Shown in pieces: positions 25,667-34,271 of a stretch of 40,552 nucleotides of DNA; position 1 is the stretch's first letter; the number at the start of each line of letters is the position of its first letter. The stretch is from Verrucomicrobiota bacterium (GTDB taxonomy: Bacteria > Verrucomicrobiota > Verrucomicrobiia > Verrucomicrobiales > Akkermansiaceae), in assembly GCA_026397725.1 (NCBI GenBank), contig JAPLUI010000184.1, positions 1 to 40,552 on the forward strand, in the 5' to 3' direction. The notes beneath the pieces are model-generated. The model saw only the letters and a list, made by a program, of their open reading frames with translations. It was not told the DNA's origin and ran no database searches. Both the position numbers and the translations under genes were made by a program.

Positions 25667-27430
25667 TTGGCGGCGGTGCTGGCGTGTGGCTTCTTCGCTC
25701 ATGCCGCGGAGCAGGCGTATCCGCTGTTTTACGAATCCGCCGCGCCGTTCGAGGCGGCGTTGGCGGAAACCCGGACCGTGAAGCCGCTGGCGGCCCGCGT
25801 CACCGGCGTGACCGTGCCCCATCATCTGCTCGCCGCGGAGATGATCGCTCATACGCTCCGCCTCGCCGCCGGGGCGAAACCTGCCCGCATCGTCCTGCTC
25901 ACGCCGGACCATTTCTCGCGCTCGGCACGGCCATTCGCCACTAGTGACCGGGATTTTCTAACACCCATGGGACGCGTGGCTGCGGATCCGGAGGCCGTGA
26001 CGAAATTGCTAGACTGCCCGCTGGTCGAAAAGTCGAACCTTTTCTCCCACGAACACGGGGCCCAGGCGCTGCTGCCGTTCCTGGCCAAGTTGTTTCCAGG
26101 CGTGCCGGTGTTGCCGGTGGCGCTGGGCGTGCGCAGCACGCGCGCCGACTGGGAAACCCTGGCTACCGCGCTGGCATCGCTCGTCACCGCCGACACGCTG
26201 CTCGTCCAGTCCACGGACTTTTCCCACTATCTATCCGCCACGGTGGCGCGGCAGAAGGATCAGGAAACCCTGCGGGTGCTCGCCAGTGGCGATGCCGCTG
26301 CCATCCTCGCCCTCAACCAACCCGACCATCTCGATTCCAAGGCCGCCCAGTGGCTGATGACCACGCTCCAACAGCGCCGCCACCACGCCACCGCCACCGT
26401 GGTGGACAATCGCAATGCCATCGACTTCGGCGGCCCGCCCGACGAACCGCGCACGACGAGTTATATCACCCAGGTTTGGTCGCCCGCCCGCATCCCCGCA
26501 GCCGCGCTGCCGGGCGAGGCCTGGTTTTTCGGCGGCGACACCCACTTCGGCCGCTATCTAACCGGATTGCTGGCGGACCCGGCACAAGTGGCACGCCTGG
26601 ACCGCGCCATCCTCGGCGTGACCGGTGGCCGCCCGCTGATAGTCAATTTGGAGGGCGTTATGTTAGACCGGGTTCCGCCGGACATTCATCCCATGAAAAT
26701 CGGCATGGCAGCCGCGCCCGCACTCGAGCGCCTGAAAGCCTGGCAAACTCGCGGCGTGATCCTGGCGAACAACCACACCCTCGACTTCGGCCCGGAGGCG
26801 CTGGCCGCGATGCGCCGGACGCTGGCGGCGGCGGGCATCGCCTGCGTGGGCGATGGCGAGTGCGTGGATTTCGGCCCGTTCCGACTGGCGGCTGCCACTG
26901 ACTGGCTCAATCCGCCGGATGCGGCGAAAGACCGGATCACCGCCGCCGCGATCGCGCCCTGGCGCGACACCCGGCCGCCGTGGTTCGCGTTCTTCCACTG
27001 CGGCAGGGAATACGCCGATGCCCCCGGCACGCGCGAGCGTTTGTTAGGTGACCGCGCCGAAAACGCCGGGGCCGGGTTGGTGCTGGGCTGCCACCCTCAC
27101 CGTCCGTCGCCGGGCTGGGACCCTGGGACCGGAGCCTTGCGATTCTATTCACTGGGCAATCTGCTGTTTGACCAATCGGACCCGCAGAACACCGGTGGCC
27201 TGGTGGAAGTCCGCTTCTTCAAACAAGGCACCTGGGCCGCCCGCTGGCTGCCATTGGGAAATCTGTTCTTGATTTACTCTGATCCTGCTGGCCCTAACCA
27301 TGCCAACCCCGCCTCACCCGACCGCGCCCCCCCTCACTGCCACCGCCCCGCCGAGCGCCTGCCCCAAGCTCCCGCCCCGGCCCCGCTCCAATCCGCTCGC
27401 CAGCAACGTCAACGTACTGTTTGCGATTAG
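25598..27430 (+). CDS. MEMO (AmmeMemoRadiSam B)-CapA fusion protein, exported
   Basis: The 610-residue protein has a signal peptide whose basic region (RTIPRRTARRS) is encoded by the two-hairpin element. Residues ~60-290 match the MEMO family: VTVPHHLLAAEMIAHTL, IVLLTPDHFS with H105, HGAQALLPFLAKLFP at 153-167 and QSTDFSHYL at 204-212. Residues ~305-555 match CapA/poly-gamma-glutamate synthesis metallophosphatases: FFGGDTHFGRYL, IVNLEG, ILANNHTLDFG, then LGCHPHRPSP and YSLGNLLFDQ. MEMO and CapA domains are normally separate proteins. After residue ~555 the C-terminus becomes Pro-rich (FLIYSDPAGPNHANP...). Homology with the broken copy at 34272-35289 ends exactly there, so the tail may be acquired or frameshifted. 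Its substrate is unknown. It lies 130 bp after the DUF3160 pair. Confidence 0.82.
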   Translation: MKFATTSCARTIPRRTARRSVPALAAVLACGFFAHAAEQAYPLFYESAAPFEAALAETRTVKPLAARVTGVTVPHHLLAAEMIAHTLRLAAGAKPARIVLLTPDHFSRSARPFATSDRDFLTPMGRVAADPEAVTKLLDCPLVEKSNLFSHEHGAQALLPFLAKLFPGVPVLPVALGVRSTRADWETLATALASLVTADTLLVQSTDFSHYLSATVARQKDQETLRVLASGDAAAILALNQPDHLDSKAAQWLMTTLQQRRHHATATVVDNRNAIDFGGPPDEPRTTSYITQVWSPARIPAAALPGEAWFFGGDTHFGRYLTGLLADPAQVARLDRAILGVTGGRPLIVNLEGVMLDRVPPDIHPMKIGMAAAPALERLKAWQTRGVILANNHTLDFGPEALAAMRRTLAAAGIACVGDGECVDFGPFRLAAATDWLNPPDAAKDRITAAAIAPWRDTRPPWFAFFHCGREYADAPGTRERLLGDRAENAGAGLVLGCHPHRPSPGWDPGTGALRFYSLGNLLFDQSDPQNTGGLVEVRFFKQGTWAARWLPLGNLFLIYSDPAGPNHANPASPDRAPPHCHRPAERLPQAPAPAPLQSARQQRQRTVCD

Positions 27431-27584
27431 TTATCTGTCCCGTAATCTGCGGCGTACCGCAATCTCACCCGCGCCTCACGCGCCTCCCGCGTCGCCCTGC
27501 TGTCTTCCTCTTCGGTTCGAATTTCGTGCTTAGCACCAGCGGCGGCACCTCCGAAAGATGGTTGAAAAGAATCTGATAAATGGA

Positions 27585-27614
27585 TTGACAGAGTGGCGCG
27601 TTTTCCAATATCTT
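27585..27614 (+). promoter_or_regulatory. Sigma-70-like promoter
   Basis: A perfect TTGACA at 27585-27590 is followed, after an 18-nt spacer, by TATCTT at 27609-27614. The start codon of the next gene is about 20 nt downstream, leaving a short leader. This is the best consensus-like promoter found by eye in the window. Confidence 0.5.
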
Positions 27615-27634
27615 GCCGTGCAAGGGTTATCACC

Positions 27635-29248
27635 ATGAAAAACCAATCCAATCCGATCCATCGGCGCGCCGCCACGGCGCTTCTCCTCCTCGGCCTGGCC
27701 ACCGCCGCCGGGGCCTTCAACCAGGACCATTACTTCCTCTACAAGTCCGTCGCCCAGGCCGGGGCCGGCCCCATCGGCGTGGGGCCGACCGACAAGCTGT
27801 ACGTGGCGGACGGCAGCGGGGTCTCGATTTACGATCCGGACCTCAATCTCCTGAGCCGCATCGACAGCGTCAACGCCACCGGGGTGACGGTGGCTGCGGA
27901 CGGCACGGTGTACGTCGCCGACCAGACCGCGGGGATCGTGCGCAAATACAACAGTGCCGGCGATTCCCTCGGCAACCTGTGCTCGTGCCCCTGCTACGAG
28001 GTGGAGATGAACCCGGTGGACGGGACGATCTACGTGCGCAGCGGCGCCTCCCACAGCATCTATCGCACCGACGGCACCCTGGCGCAGAGCTTCACCGCCG
28101 CCGACGCGCGCTTCGACGTGGGCCGGGACGGCAAGGTGTACCAGGTCACCGGAAACGTGTACAACACCACCGGCATTCTCGAACGGAACACGGGGATCCT
28201 CAATTTTTTGGCAATCTGGAAAGATCTCAAGATCCGCGGCGGAGTAGCCTACTGCACATGGCATCAAGTGGACCCTTGGAACAATAAAACTGGTGGTCTT
28301 GTCTCTTACGATGCCGATTGGCAACCTGCGGCAATCTCCTTTTCCTTCGGCGGCTCGCTTCCCCATCCCGGCCGGGACTCTAAGGGCTATTGCCTCAATG
28401 TCAACCACAAGGGGGATTTCATCCTGAGCCGCAATGGCACGGTATTTCTGGAACGCCGCTGCGAGGCCGAGAGCATGGGGCCTGAAACCCGCAACGCCGC
28501 CCCCACGGCGGAAATCACCGCCATCCAACAGCGCCCGAATTCCACCTTGCTCGACATTGATTACCAGGTGACCGACCTTGATGACGCCACGGTGCAGGTG
28601 GCCGCCGCCGCCTTCAAGAGCAACACCAACGACCTCACCAACATGATCCTGCTCAACACGTTGGTCGAGGGCACGGCCGCGAACGTTGGAGCCGCCATCA
28701 CCACCGGCGTGCCGCATCACCTCACTTGGGATGTGCGCTCGGATTGGGGGGTGGATTTCGGCGACGTTTCGGTGCACATCTTCGCCCGCGACAGCCGACC
28801 GCTGTTGATGGGGCTCCATTTCCTCAGCTTGCCCGCCAACGGCACCAATCCCGCCATCACCATCACCCGCAGCCCGATCGAGCAGTACGCCTTCATGGAA
28901 CCCCTGATGTGGCTGGCCGCCAGCAAGAATTCCGCCGTCAGTTTCGCCACCGCGCAAATCAAGGGCGTGGGCGGTGCCTTCGACAACCAGCTCCTCGCCA
29001 GCGGCACCACCGTCACCCAGGCGGGCCGGCAGTTCGTCGAAGCCCTCATGAACGTCCGCGAGGCCACCTCCGACGAAGTGCAGGCGGCCCGCGAGGCGTC
29101 CACCCTGGGCAATGTCAACCAGTGGGATCTGACCGACCCCGCCAGCCAGAAGATCGACCGGACCTATCCGCTCAAGGTGAACGAATACGGTTTCGACACC
29201 GGCAGCTACGACCCGGCCCAGTGGTTCTGGCTCGTCAAGGTGGACTGA
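27635..29248 (+). CDS. Exported beta-propeller-like protein
   Basis: The start ATG 27635 gives 537 residues with a signal peptide (RRAATALLLLGLATAAGAF). Residues ~25-270 show NHL/beta-propeller-like blade patterns: GPIGVGPTDKLYVADGSGVS, VTVAADGTVYVADQTAGIVR, VEMNPVDGTIYVRSG and FDVGRDGKVYQVTG. The C-terminal half (from ~290) has an immunoglobulin-like segment (PNSTLLDIDYQVTDLDDATV), then a helical domain ending in QWDLTDPASQKIDRTYPLKV and PAQWFWLVKVD. This C-terminal part resembles other secreted Verrucomicrobiota proteins, from memory. A good promoter sits just upstream. The coding sequence lacks the CTAAC/GTTAG pentamers that pepper the genes before it, a sign of different ancestry or selection. 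Confidence 0.8.
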   Translation: MKNQSNPIHRRAATALLLLGLATAAGAFNQDHYFLYKSVAQAGAGPIGVGPTDKLYVADGSGVSIYDPDLNLLSRIDSVNATGVTVAADGTVYVADQTAGIVRKYNSAGDSLGNLCSCPCYEVEMNPVDGTIYVRSGASHSIYRTDGTLAQSFTAADARFDVGRDGKVYQVTGNVYNTTGILERNTGILNFLAIWKDLKIRGGVAYCTWHQVDPWNNKTGGLVSYDADWQPAAISFSFGGSLPHPGRDSKGYCLNVNHKGDFILSRNGTVFLERRCEAESMGPETRNAAPTAEITAIQQRPNSTLLDIDYQVTDLDDATVQVAAAAFKSNTNDLTNMILLNTLVEGTAANVGAAITTGVPHHLTWDVRSDWGVDFGDVSVHIFARDSRPLLMGLHFLSLPANGTNPAITITRSPIEQYAFMEPLMWLAASKNSAVSFATAQIKGVGGAFDNQLLASGTTVTQAGRQFVEALMNVREATSDEVQAAREASTLGNVNQWDLTDPASQKIDRTYPLKVNEYGFDTGSYDPAQWFWLVKVD

Positions 29249-29330
29249 CTGGAACGGTCGCCGCAGGGTCGAGGCCACGGCTCGTCCGAACCCGCCCCCT
29301 CCAGTCACTCGCCCATCCTCAGTTCCACCG

Positions 29331-32300
29331 ATGAAACCGCAGCAAAAATCCCTGCCGCTCGGGGTTGGCGTGTTGCTTCTGGCAACACTCTGCGGGGCCG
29401 TCGCGCAAACCACCCACGACTACACCATCGCCAGCTCGCCGCCGGGTGTTTTCGGCACCGTTTCCGGCCTCATCGCCGACGGCGCGGAATTGGTGAGTCC
29501 CGCCCCGCCGCAAGCCAGCGGCGACCTGCGCTTCGCCTGTTGGGAAATCAATGGCGTGCCGGCGATTTCGGCCACCGGCCCCGCCCTGACCGTGGCACGC
29601 GCCGCCGTGGACCGGGACCATTTCGCCATGACCGCCCGCTACCTGCCGGCCACCGAGGATTCCGACGATGACGGCATCCCGGACTGGCGGGAATGGCGCG
29701 AACTCGGCACCCTCGCTCTCGACCCCTCCTCGGATCCGGACGGCGACAGCCTGACGGTCGGCTACGAAATGGGTCGCGGCTACCCGCTGGCAACCGCCAA
29801 CACGCTGGCCGAAGGCGGTGTGTTTCGCGCCTCCTCCGGCACCTTTTCCTACCACGATCCCGCCCGGCGGCTCGCCTATCATTTCAGCAGCGATCCGGCC
29901 GGCCTGCTCATCGGCGGCGGCTTCGTCGAGCCCGGCGGGCGGGTGACGACCCCCAACCTTTACGATGCGAACCAAGGACGCAAACTCGGCTATTGGACGG
30001 TCAACGGCACGCGGGTCGCCGCCCCGAACGGCGGTTCCCCGGCGATCATCAATCTTGTGGTCACCCAGGAAGATACCCAGGTCGTCGCCCACTATTTCGA
30101 TGAAAACGCAGATACCGATCACGACGGCCTGCCGGATTGGCAGGAATACCGGCTTTTCGGCGGAAACGGCAACAGCCCCGCCAGTGATCCGGACGGCGAC
30201 GGGCTGACGGTTGCCTACGAGTTGGCCCACGGCTATCCGCCTAACATTCCGGATGCCCTCGCGGAAGGCGGCGTGTTCCGCTCGGCGTCGCCCACCGTGA
30301 TCTTCCACAATCCCGGCGCGATCTGCGCCTACACCATCACCACCGATCCGGCTGGCTACTACAGCGACTCCGGCCAGGCTGCGGCGGGAACGGTGGTCAC
30401 GATGCCAAACCTCTTCGGTGTGACGCAGGGAAATCGTTTCGCCTGCTGGCTCGTCGATGGCACCCCCTTCGCCGGCCCGGACGGCGCTTGCCCCCTGATC
30501 CCTGCTGTCACCCTCACCCACGACAACATGCGGATCGTGGCCAAATTCTTGCCGGAAAACCAGGATTCCGATGTCGATGGCATTCCCGACTGGATGGAGT
30601 GGTGGAAGTTCGGCGGATTGGCCCAAGACCAAGCCAGCGACCCCGATCACGACGGCTTCAGCATCGGCGCCGACTTGGCCCGCGGCTACCCGCTGAGCAT
30701 CCCGAGCCGCCTGGCGGAAGGTGGCGTTTTCCGGGCCGCCTCGGCTACCTTTTCCTATCATGATCCCGCGCGGAAATTCCGCTATTCGGTGGCCAGCGAT
30801 CCGTCCGGCCTCATTGCCGCAGCCGCCACGGTCGATTCTGATACGATCTATACTTCGCCCAACTTGTATGCCGACGTCCAGGGTTACACCTTCACCTGTT
30901 GGACGGTTGACGGCATCCGCCAAAGCGGTCCGGACGGGTCCGCGCAAACGCAAATCATCCGGACCATCGACCACGACGGCATCCAGTTCGTGGCGCACTT
31001 CCAGCCCACCGCACGCGACGGTGACAGCGACGGGATTCCCGACTGGTTCGAGATCCGTTACTTCGGCGACCTGGCCCAAAACAACAACACCAACGCCACC
31101 ACCGATCCCTTCGCCAACGGCGTGAAGATCGCCCGCGGCTATCCGGTCACCATCCCCAACACCTTGACCGAAGGCGGAGTCTTCAGGAGTTCGTCGGCAT
31201 CGGTGAATTACCACGATCCCTCGAAGCTGGTGGTCTATCAGATGAGCAGCGACCCGGCCGGCCTGTTGGCTCAGAGCGCCATGGTCGCGGCCGGCACGGT
31301 CATCACGACGCCCAATCTAACCGGCGAAACGCAGGGCTATACCTTTGTCGGCTGGACGGTGGACGGCATCCGCCAACAAGGCCCCGACGGCGTGGCCGAA
31401 ACCCGGGTTTCCGTCGTGCTGGACCAAGACTACATGCAAATCGTCGCCCACTACCTTCCGACCACCCGGGATGCGGATGCGGACGGCTTGCCGGATTGGT
31501 TCGAGCAGTTCTATTTCGGCACCTTGAACCATTCCGGTGCCAGTGATCCGAACGGCGACAGTTGGACCATCAACACCGAGCGGGCGCGTGGCTACAGCCC
31601 GGCGGTGGCGAACTCGACCGAGGAAGGCGGTGTTTTCCGCTCCACTTCCAAGACGCTGACCTATCACGATCCGGCGCAATTCAAGATCTACGAGTTTGCC
31701 AGCGACCCCGCCGGGCTGCTGGATGAAACGAATCGGGTCCAGCCCGGCACCACCGTCCTGACACCGAACTTGTATGAAGACAGGCAGGGCTACCGCTTCG
31801 CCTATTGGACGGTGAACGGGGCGAGACAGGCCGGTCCCAGCGGCATCGCCCAGACCCGCGTGGCGGTAACGGTCAACGAGGACATGCGAATCATCGCCCA
31901 CTATGTCCCCGAGGCCTTGGACAGCGATACGGACGGCATCCCGGATTGGTGGGAGTGGTTCTATTTCGGATCGCCCGACAACAACCGGGCTTCCGCAACC
32001 GACGGCGACGGATTCACGCTCGGCCACAAGATGGACCGCGGCTACACCCCGGGGATAGCAGCGGTCATGGCGCAAGGCGGCATCCACCGGACTTCAACCA
32101 AGACCGTTCGCTGGTACAATCCGGATCTCTATGCCACTTACGTGCTGCGCAGCGATCCGGAGGGACTTTTGACGACCCAGGAAGGCATGGTGACTCCCGG
32201 TATGACGGTCCTGACTCCTTTCCTCCATGGCCTCACGCAAGGCTACGCCTTTGCTTATTGGAGCGTGGACGGGGTGCTGCAATCCGCGCCTAACGGCGGA

Positions 32301-33203
32301 GCGCTCGGCCGGCTGAAGGTCACCGTCAATGCCGCGACGCAGATCGTGGCGCATTATCTGCCCGCCAATACCGACACCGACGGCGATGGAATTCCCGATG
32401 CCTACGAATGGAACGAATTCAGCAGCCTGCAATACTCGCCGAACGATTCCCCCCACAGCGACGGCTGGATGATCGGCCAGGAAATCACTCGCGGCATGGA
32501 GGCATCCGTCGGCAACACCATGCTGGAAGGCGGCGTGTTCCGCACCTCTTCGGAAACCGTATCGATGAATCTCACGACTTACAACGTTTCCCAGACACTG
32601 ACGGCATTCGTCGAACCGGCGGGGACCGGAACCGTGGTCGGGGCCGGTTCCTACAAGCAAGGCATCCGGGCGGTCGTGACGGCCAATCCCAACCCCGGTT
32701 ATGCTTTCTCATACTGGTCCGGAGACCTCTCGAGCACGGCCAATCCGAGTTATGTCGAAATGTACGGACCGCGAACCATCACGGCGCATTTCATCGTCCA
32801 GGTTGCTCCATACGACCGATGGAAGGCGGTGGCCTTCAGCAATGCGTCGGACCGCGATGATCCGGCGGTCAGCGGCGAGATGGCAATCCCCGCCCACGAT
32901 GGCATCACCAACCTGATGAAATACGCCCTCGCGCTCGCTCCCATGACCTCCGGCGTCGATAGCCTCCCGACCGCTTCCCTGCTGGATGGTTACCTCGCCT
33001 TGACCTATCGGAAAAGCAAACAGGCCACCGACGTGACCTATGCCGTGCAAGCCGCTGATTCCCTCACGGATGACAACTGGAATCCCGCCACCACGGTGTT
33101 GTCGCAATCGGATGAGGGAAGCTATTGGCTGGTCACCGTGCGCGACAACGTGCCGTATGCGGGAATTCCCCACCGGTTCATGCGCCTGCGGGTGACCAGA
33201 TAA
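29331..33203 (+). CDS. Giant secreted protein with seven tandem calcium-loop modules
   Basis: The 1290-residue protein has a signal peptide (LPLGVGVLLLATLCGAVA). Seven consecutive modules of about 150-165 residues follow. Each starts with a thrombospondin-3/EF-like acidic loop (DSDDDGIPDWREW, DTDHDGLPDWQEY, DSDVDGIPDW, DGDSDGIPDW, DADADGLPDW, DSDTDGIPDW, DTDGDGIPDAYEW). The loop leads into a DPDGDSLTVGYE-type stretch, an AEGGVFRASS strand and an FACWLVDG-like strand, then QIVAHYLP. Next come a bacterial repeat domain (GYAFSYWSGDLSS) and the C-terminal block NLMKYALAL ... HRFMRLRVTR, often seen at the end of verrucomicrobial exported proteins. It probably acts at the cell surface or outside the cell, in adhesion or glycan binding. 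It lies 82 bp after the propeller gene and may be cotranscribed. Confidence 0.85.
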   Translation: MKPQQKSLPLGVGVLLLATLCGAVAQTTHDYTIASSPPGVFGTVSGLIADGAELVSPAPPQASGDLRFACWEINGVPAISATGPALTVARAAVDRDHFAMTARYLPATEDSDDDGIPDWREWRELGTLALDPSSDPDGDSLTVGYEMGRGYPLATANTLAEGGVFRASSGTFSYHDPARRLAYHFSSDPAGLLIGGGFVEPGGRVTTPNLYDANQGRKLGYWTVNGTRVAAPNGGSPAIINLVVTQEDTQVVAHYFDENADTDHDGLPDWQEYRLFGGNGNSPASDPDGDGLTVAYELAHGYPPNIPDALAEGGVFRSASPTVIFHNPGAICAYTITTDPAGYYSDSGQAAAGTVVTMPNLFGVTQGNRFACWLVDGTPFAGPDGACPLIPAVTLTHDNMRIVAKFLPENQDSDVDGIPDWMEWWKFGGLAQDQASDPDHDGFSIGADLARGYPLSIPSRLAEGGVFRAASATFSYHDPARKFRYSVASDPSGLIAAAATVDSDTIYTSPNLYADVQGYTFTCWTVDGIRQSGPDGSAQTQIIRTIDHDGIQFVAHFQPTARDGDSDGIPDWFEIRYFGDLAQNNNTNATTDPFANGVKIARGYPVTIPNTLTEGGVFRSSSASVNYHDPSKLVVYQMSSDPAGLLAQSAMVAAGTVITTPNLTGETQGYTFVGWTVDGIRQQGPDGVAETRVSVVLDQDYMQIVAHYLPTTRDADADGLPDWFEQFYFGTLNHSGASDPNGDSWTINTERARGYSPAVANSTEEGGVFRSTSKTLTYHDPAQFKIYEFASDPAGLLDETNRVQPGTTVLTPNLYEDRQGYRFAYWTVNGARQAGPSGIAQTRVAVTVNEDMRIIAHYVPEALDSDTDGIPDWWEWFYFGSPDNNRASATDGDGFTLGHKMDRGYTPGIAAVMAQGGIHRTSTKTVRWYNPDLYATYVLRSDPEGLLTTQEGMVTPGMTVLTPFLHGLTQGYAFAYWSVDGVLQSAPNGGALGRLKVTVNAATQIVAHYLPANTDTDGDGIPDAYEWNEFSSLQYSPNDSPHSDGWMIGQEITRGMEASVGNTMLEGGVFRTSSETVSMNLTTYNVSQTLTAFVEPAGTGTVVGAGSYKQGIRAVVTANPNPGYAFSYWSGDLSSTANPSYVEMYGPRTITAHFIVQVAPYDRWKAVAFSNASDRDDPAVSGEMAIPAHDGITNLMKYALALAPMTSGVDSLPTASLLDGYLALTYRKSKQATDVTYAVQAADSLTDDNWNPATTVLSQSDEGSYWLVTVRDNVPYAGIPHRFMRLRVTR

Positions 33204-33375
33204 CTTCTTTTCCCCGTCCTCCGGTCCGGCCACCGGCTCTTCCAACGGCCCACCCCAACCACATCTCCAAATCCGCCAGCGCCGCCCTGACGTTGCCCTT
33301 GGCCCCTTCTGGCAGCCTGTCGGACTTAGCCAAAGCCCACTGAATAAACCAGCGGAAGCTTGCCGTATATGGGGA

Positions 33376-33610
33376 ATGGCCGTCCGATTCGTCAATATTG
33401 ACCACGACACCCCGATGCTGCTGCCGCCTGACCTGCGTGACTGGGTTGCAGCGGATCACATGGTTCACTTCATCATGGACGCGGTTGGCGAACTGGACTT
33501 GAGCCGGGCGCTGACCAACCAGCGCGGCACCGACAACGCCCAGTATCCACCCTCCATGATGCTGGGCTTGTTGATCTACTGCTACGCGACGGGCACCTTA
33601 AACTACGGGA
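33376..33610 (+). pseudogene. IS1182-like transposase, N-terminal fragment
   Basis: Residues 1-78 match the N-terminal (DUF772-type) part of IS1182/IS4-group transposases: LLPPDLRDWVAADHMVHFI, ALTNQRGTDNAQYPPSMML, LLIYCYATG. After YCYATGTLNYG the sequence becomes unrelated and the frame ends at 33699, so the catalytic DDE domain is absent. About 70 bp of unassigned sequence (33611-33680) separate it from the ketosynthase fragment. The 172-bp gap upstream holds a minus-strand open stretch (FIQWALAKSDRLPEGAKG) that looks protein-like but was not identified. Confidence 0.75.
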
Positions 33611-33684
33611 CTGACAAAGAATTGAAACTCCTCGTTGACGCCGCTGATGTGGATTTGAGCGGGACGAAGCACCGAGTGACCGGC

Positions 33685-33718
33685 GGGCGATGCCGGTGAT
33701 GACGACGCTGTTGTTCAT
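33685..33718 (-). pseudogene. First codons of a second ketosynthase gene
   Basis: The ATG (33716-33718) overlaps the stop of the upstream ketosynthase fragment as ATGA and is followed by MNNSVVITGIA, the typical N-terminal strand of FabF-like ketosynthases. The match is lost after about 11 codons. Confidence 0.5.
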
Positions 33719-34266
33719 GGCGGCTCCACAAGAAAGGCCGCCTGTTCGGTGCCGTGGCCGAAGCAATTGGCCAACACCCGGTGGCCGAGTCGTCCCGCCA
33801 ACAACGCCGCGAGCGCCACCTGAAGGGGCGCGGCGGCGGCAAACAGATCGCCCAATTGTTGCTTGGGCGAGAGCACCAGCGGCGCGGTGATCCGCAGCCG
33901 GGCGAGGGTTGCGGCTTCGGCGTGGTCCAGCTCCGGGTCGGAGTTGGCGGCGGCAATGACCGCACCCACTGGTTGCGGGGCAAGCCCGGTGAGCACCGAC
34001 TCTAACACCGAAGTCAGCGCGGGGACTTGTTGGCATCGGAAATTCCAGCCTGCAATGCGGGCGTGGATTTTCGCGCCGCGGCTCAGGGCCGTCGCTGCGG
34101 TTTCCAGCACCATGAAAGCGGCACCCTCGCCGGGTGCCAGCCCGGATCCCGTGCGGCGCCACGATTGGAACAGGCCGAGTTGCTCCAGCGCGAGGAATGC
34201 CAGTTCGTGGGTTTTCACATCGCAGGCGCCAACCAGCACACACCGGGCAGAAAACGGGACAGACAA
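33715..34266 (-). pseudogene. Ketosynthase (FabF-like) C-terminal fragment
   Basis: The 183-codon open frame starts mid-domain. CVLVGACDVKTHELAFLALE and GLAPGEGAAFMVLE match the centre of beta-ketoacyl-ACP synthases, and LVLSPKQQLGDLFAAAAPLQ aligns with the region KSxxGHxxGAAG. The histidine is replaced by Asp (QLGD), as in chain-length-factor-like partners. The frame ends properly (FLVEPP, TGA), and the next ketosynthase starts within that stop, as in aryl-polyene or type II polyketide clusters with paired ketosynthases. The upstream half ends at 34266, next to the duplicated MEMO-CapA sequence. It is a translocated piece of a biosynthetic cluster. Confidence 0.7.
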
Positions 34267-34271
34267 ATTAT

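Noticed and set aside
26249..27264. Diversity-generating retroelement template/variable pair
   Set aside because: The diverged patch between the two copies is not restricted to adenines and no reverse transcriptase gene is present.
27300..27533. 77-codon frame MPTPPHPTAPP...LFAISYLSRNLRR
   Set aside because: Overlaps the unusual tail of the MEMO-CapA gene. It could be the truncated start of a lost gene, but nothing in it is recognisable.
27530..31214. Two minus-strand frames of about 630 codons
   Set aside because: Antisense to the propeller and the giant repeat genes. They are Gly/Val/Arg-rich, and their periodicity mirrors the sense-strand modules.
33178..33468. Minus-strand frame with FIQWALAKSDRLPEGAKG
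   Set aside because: It looks protein-like for about 40 residues but could not be assigned to a family; mentioned under the transposase fragment only.
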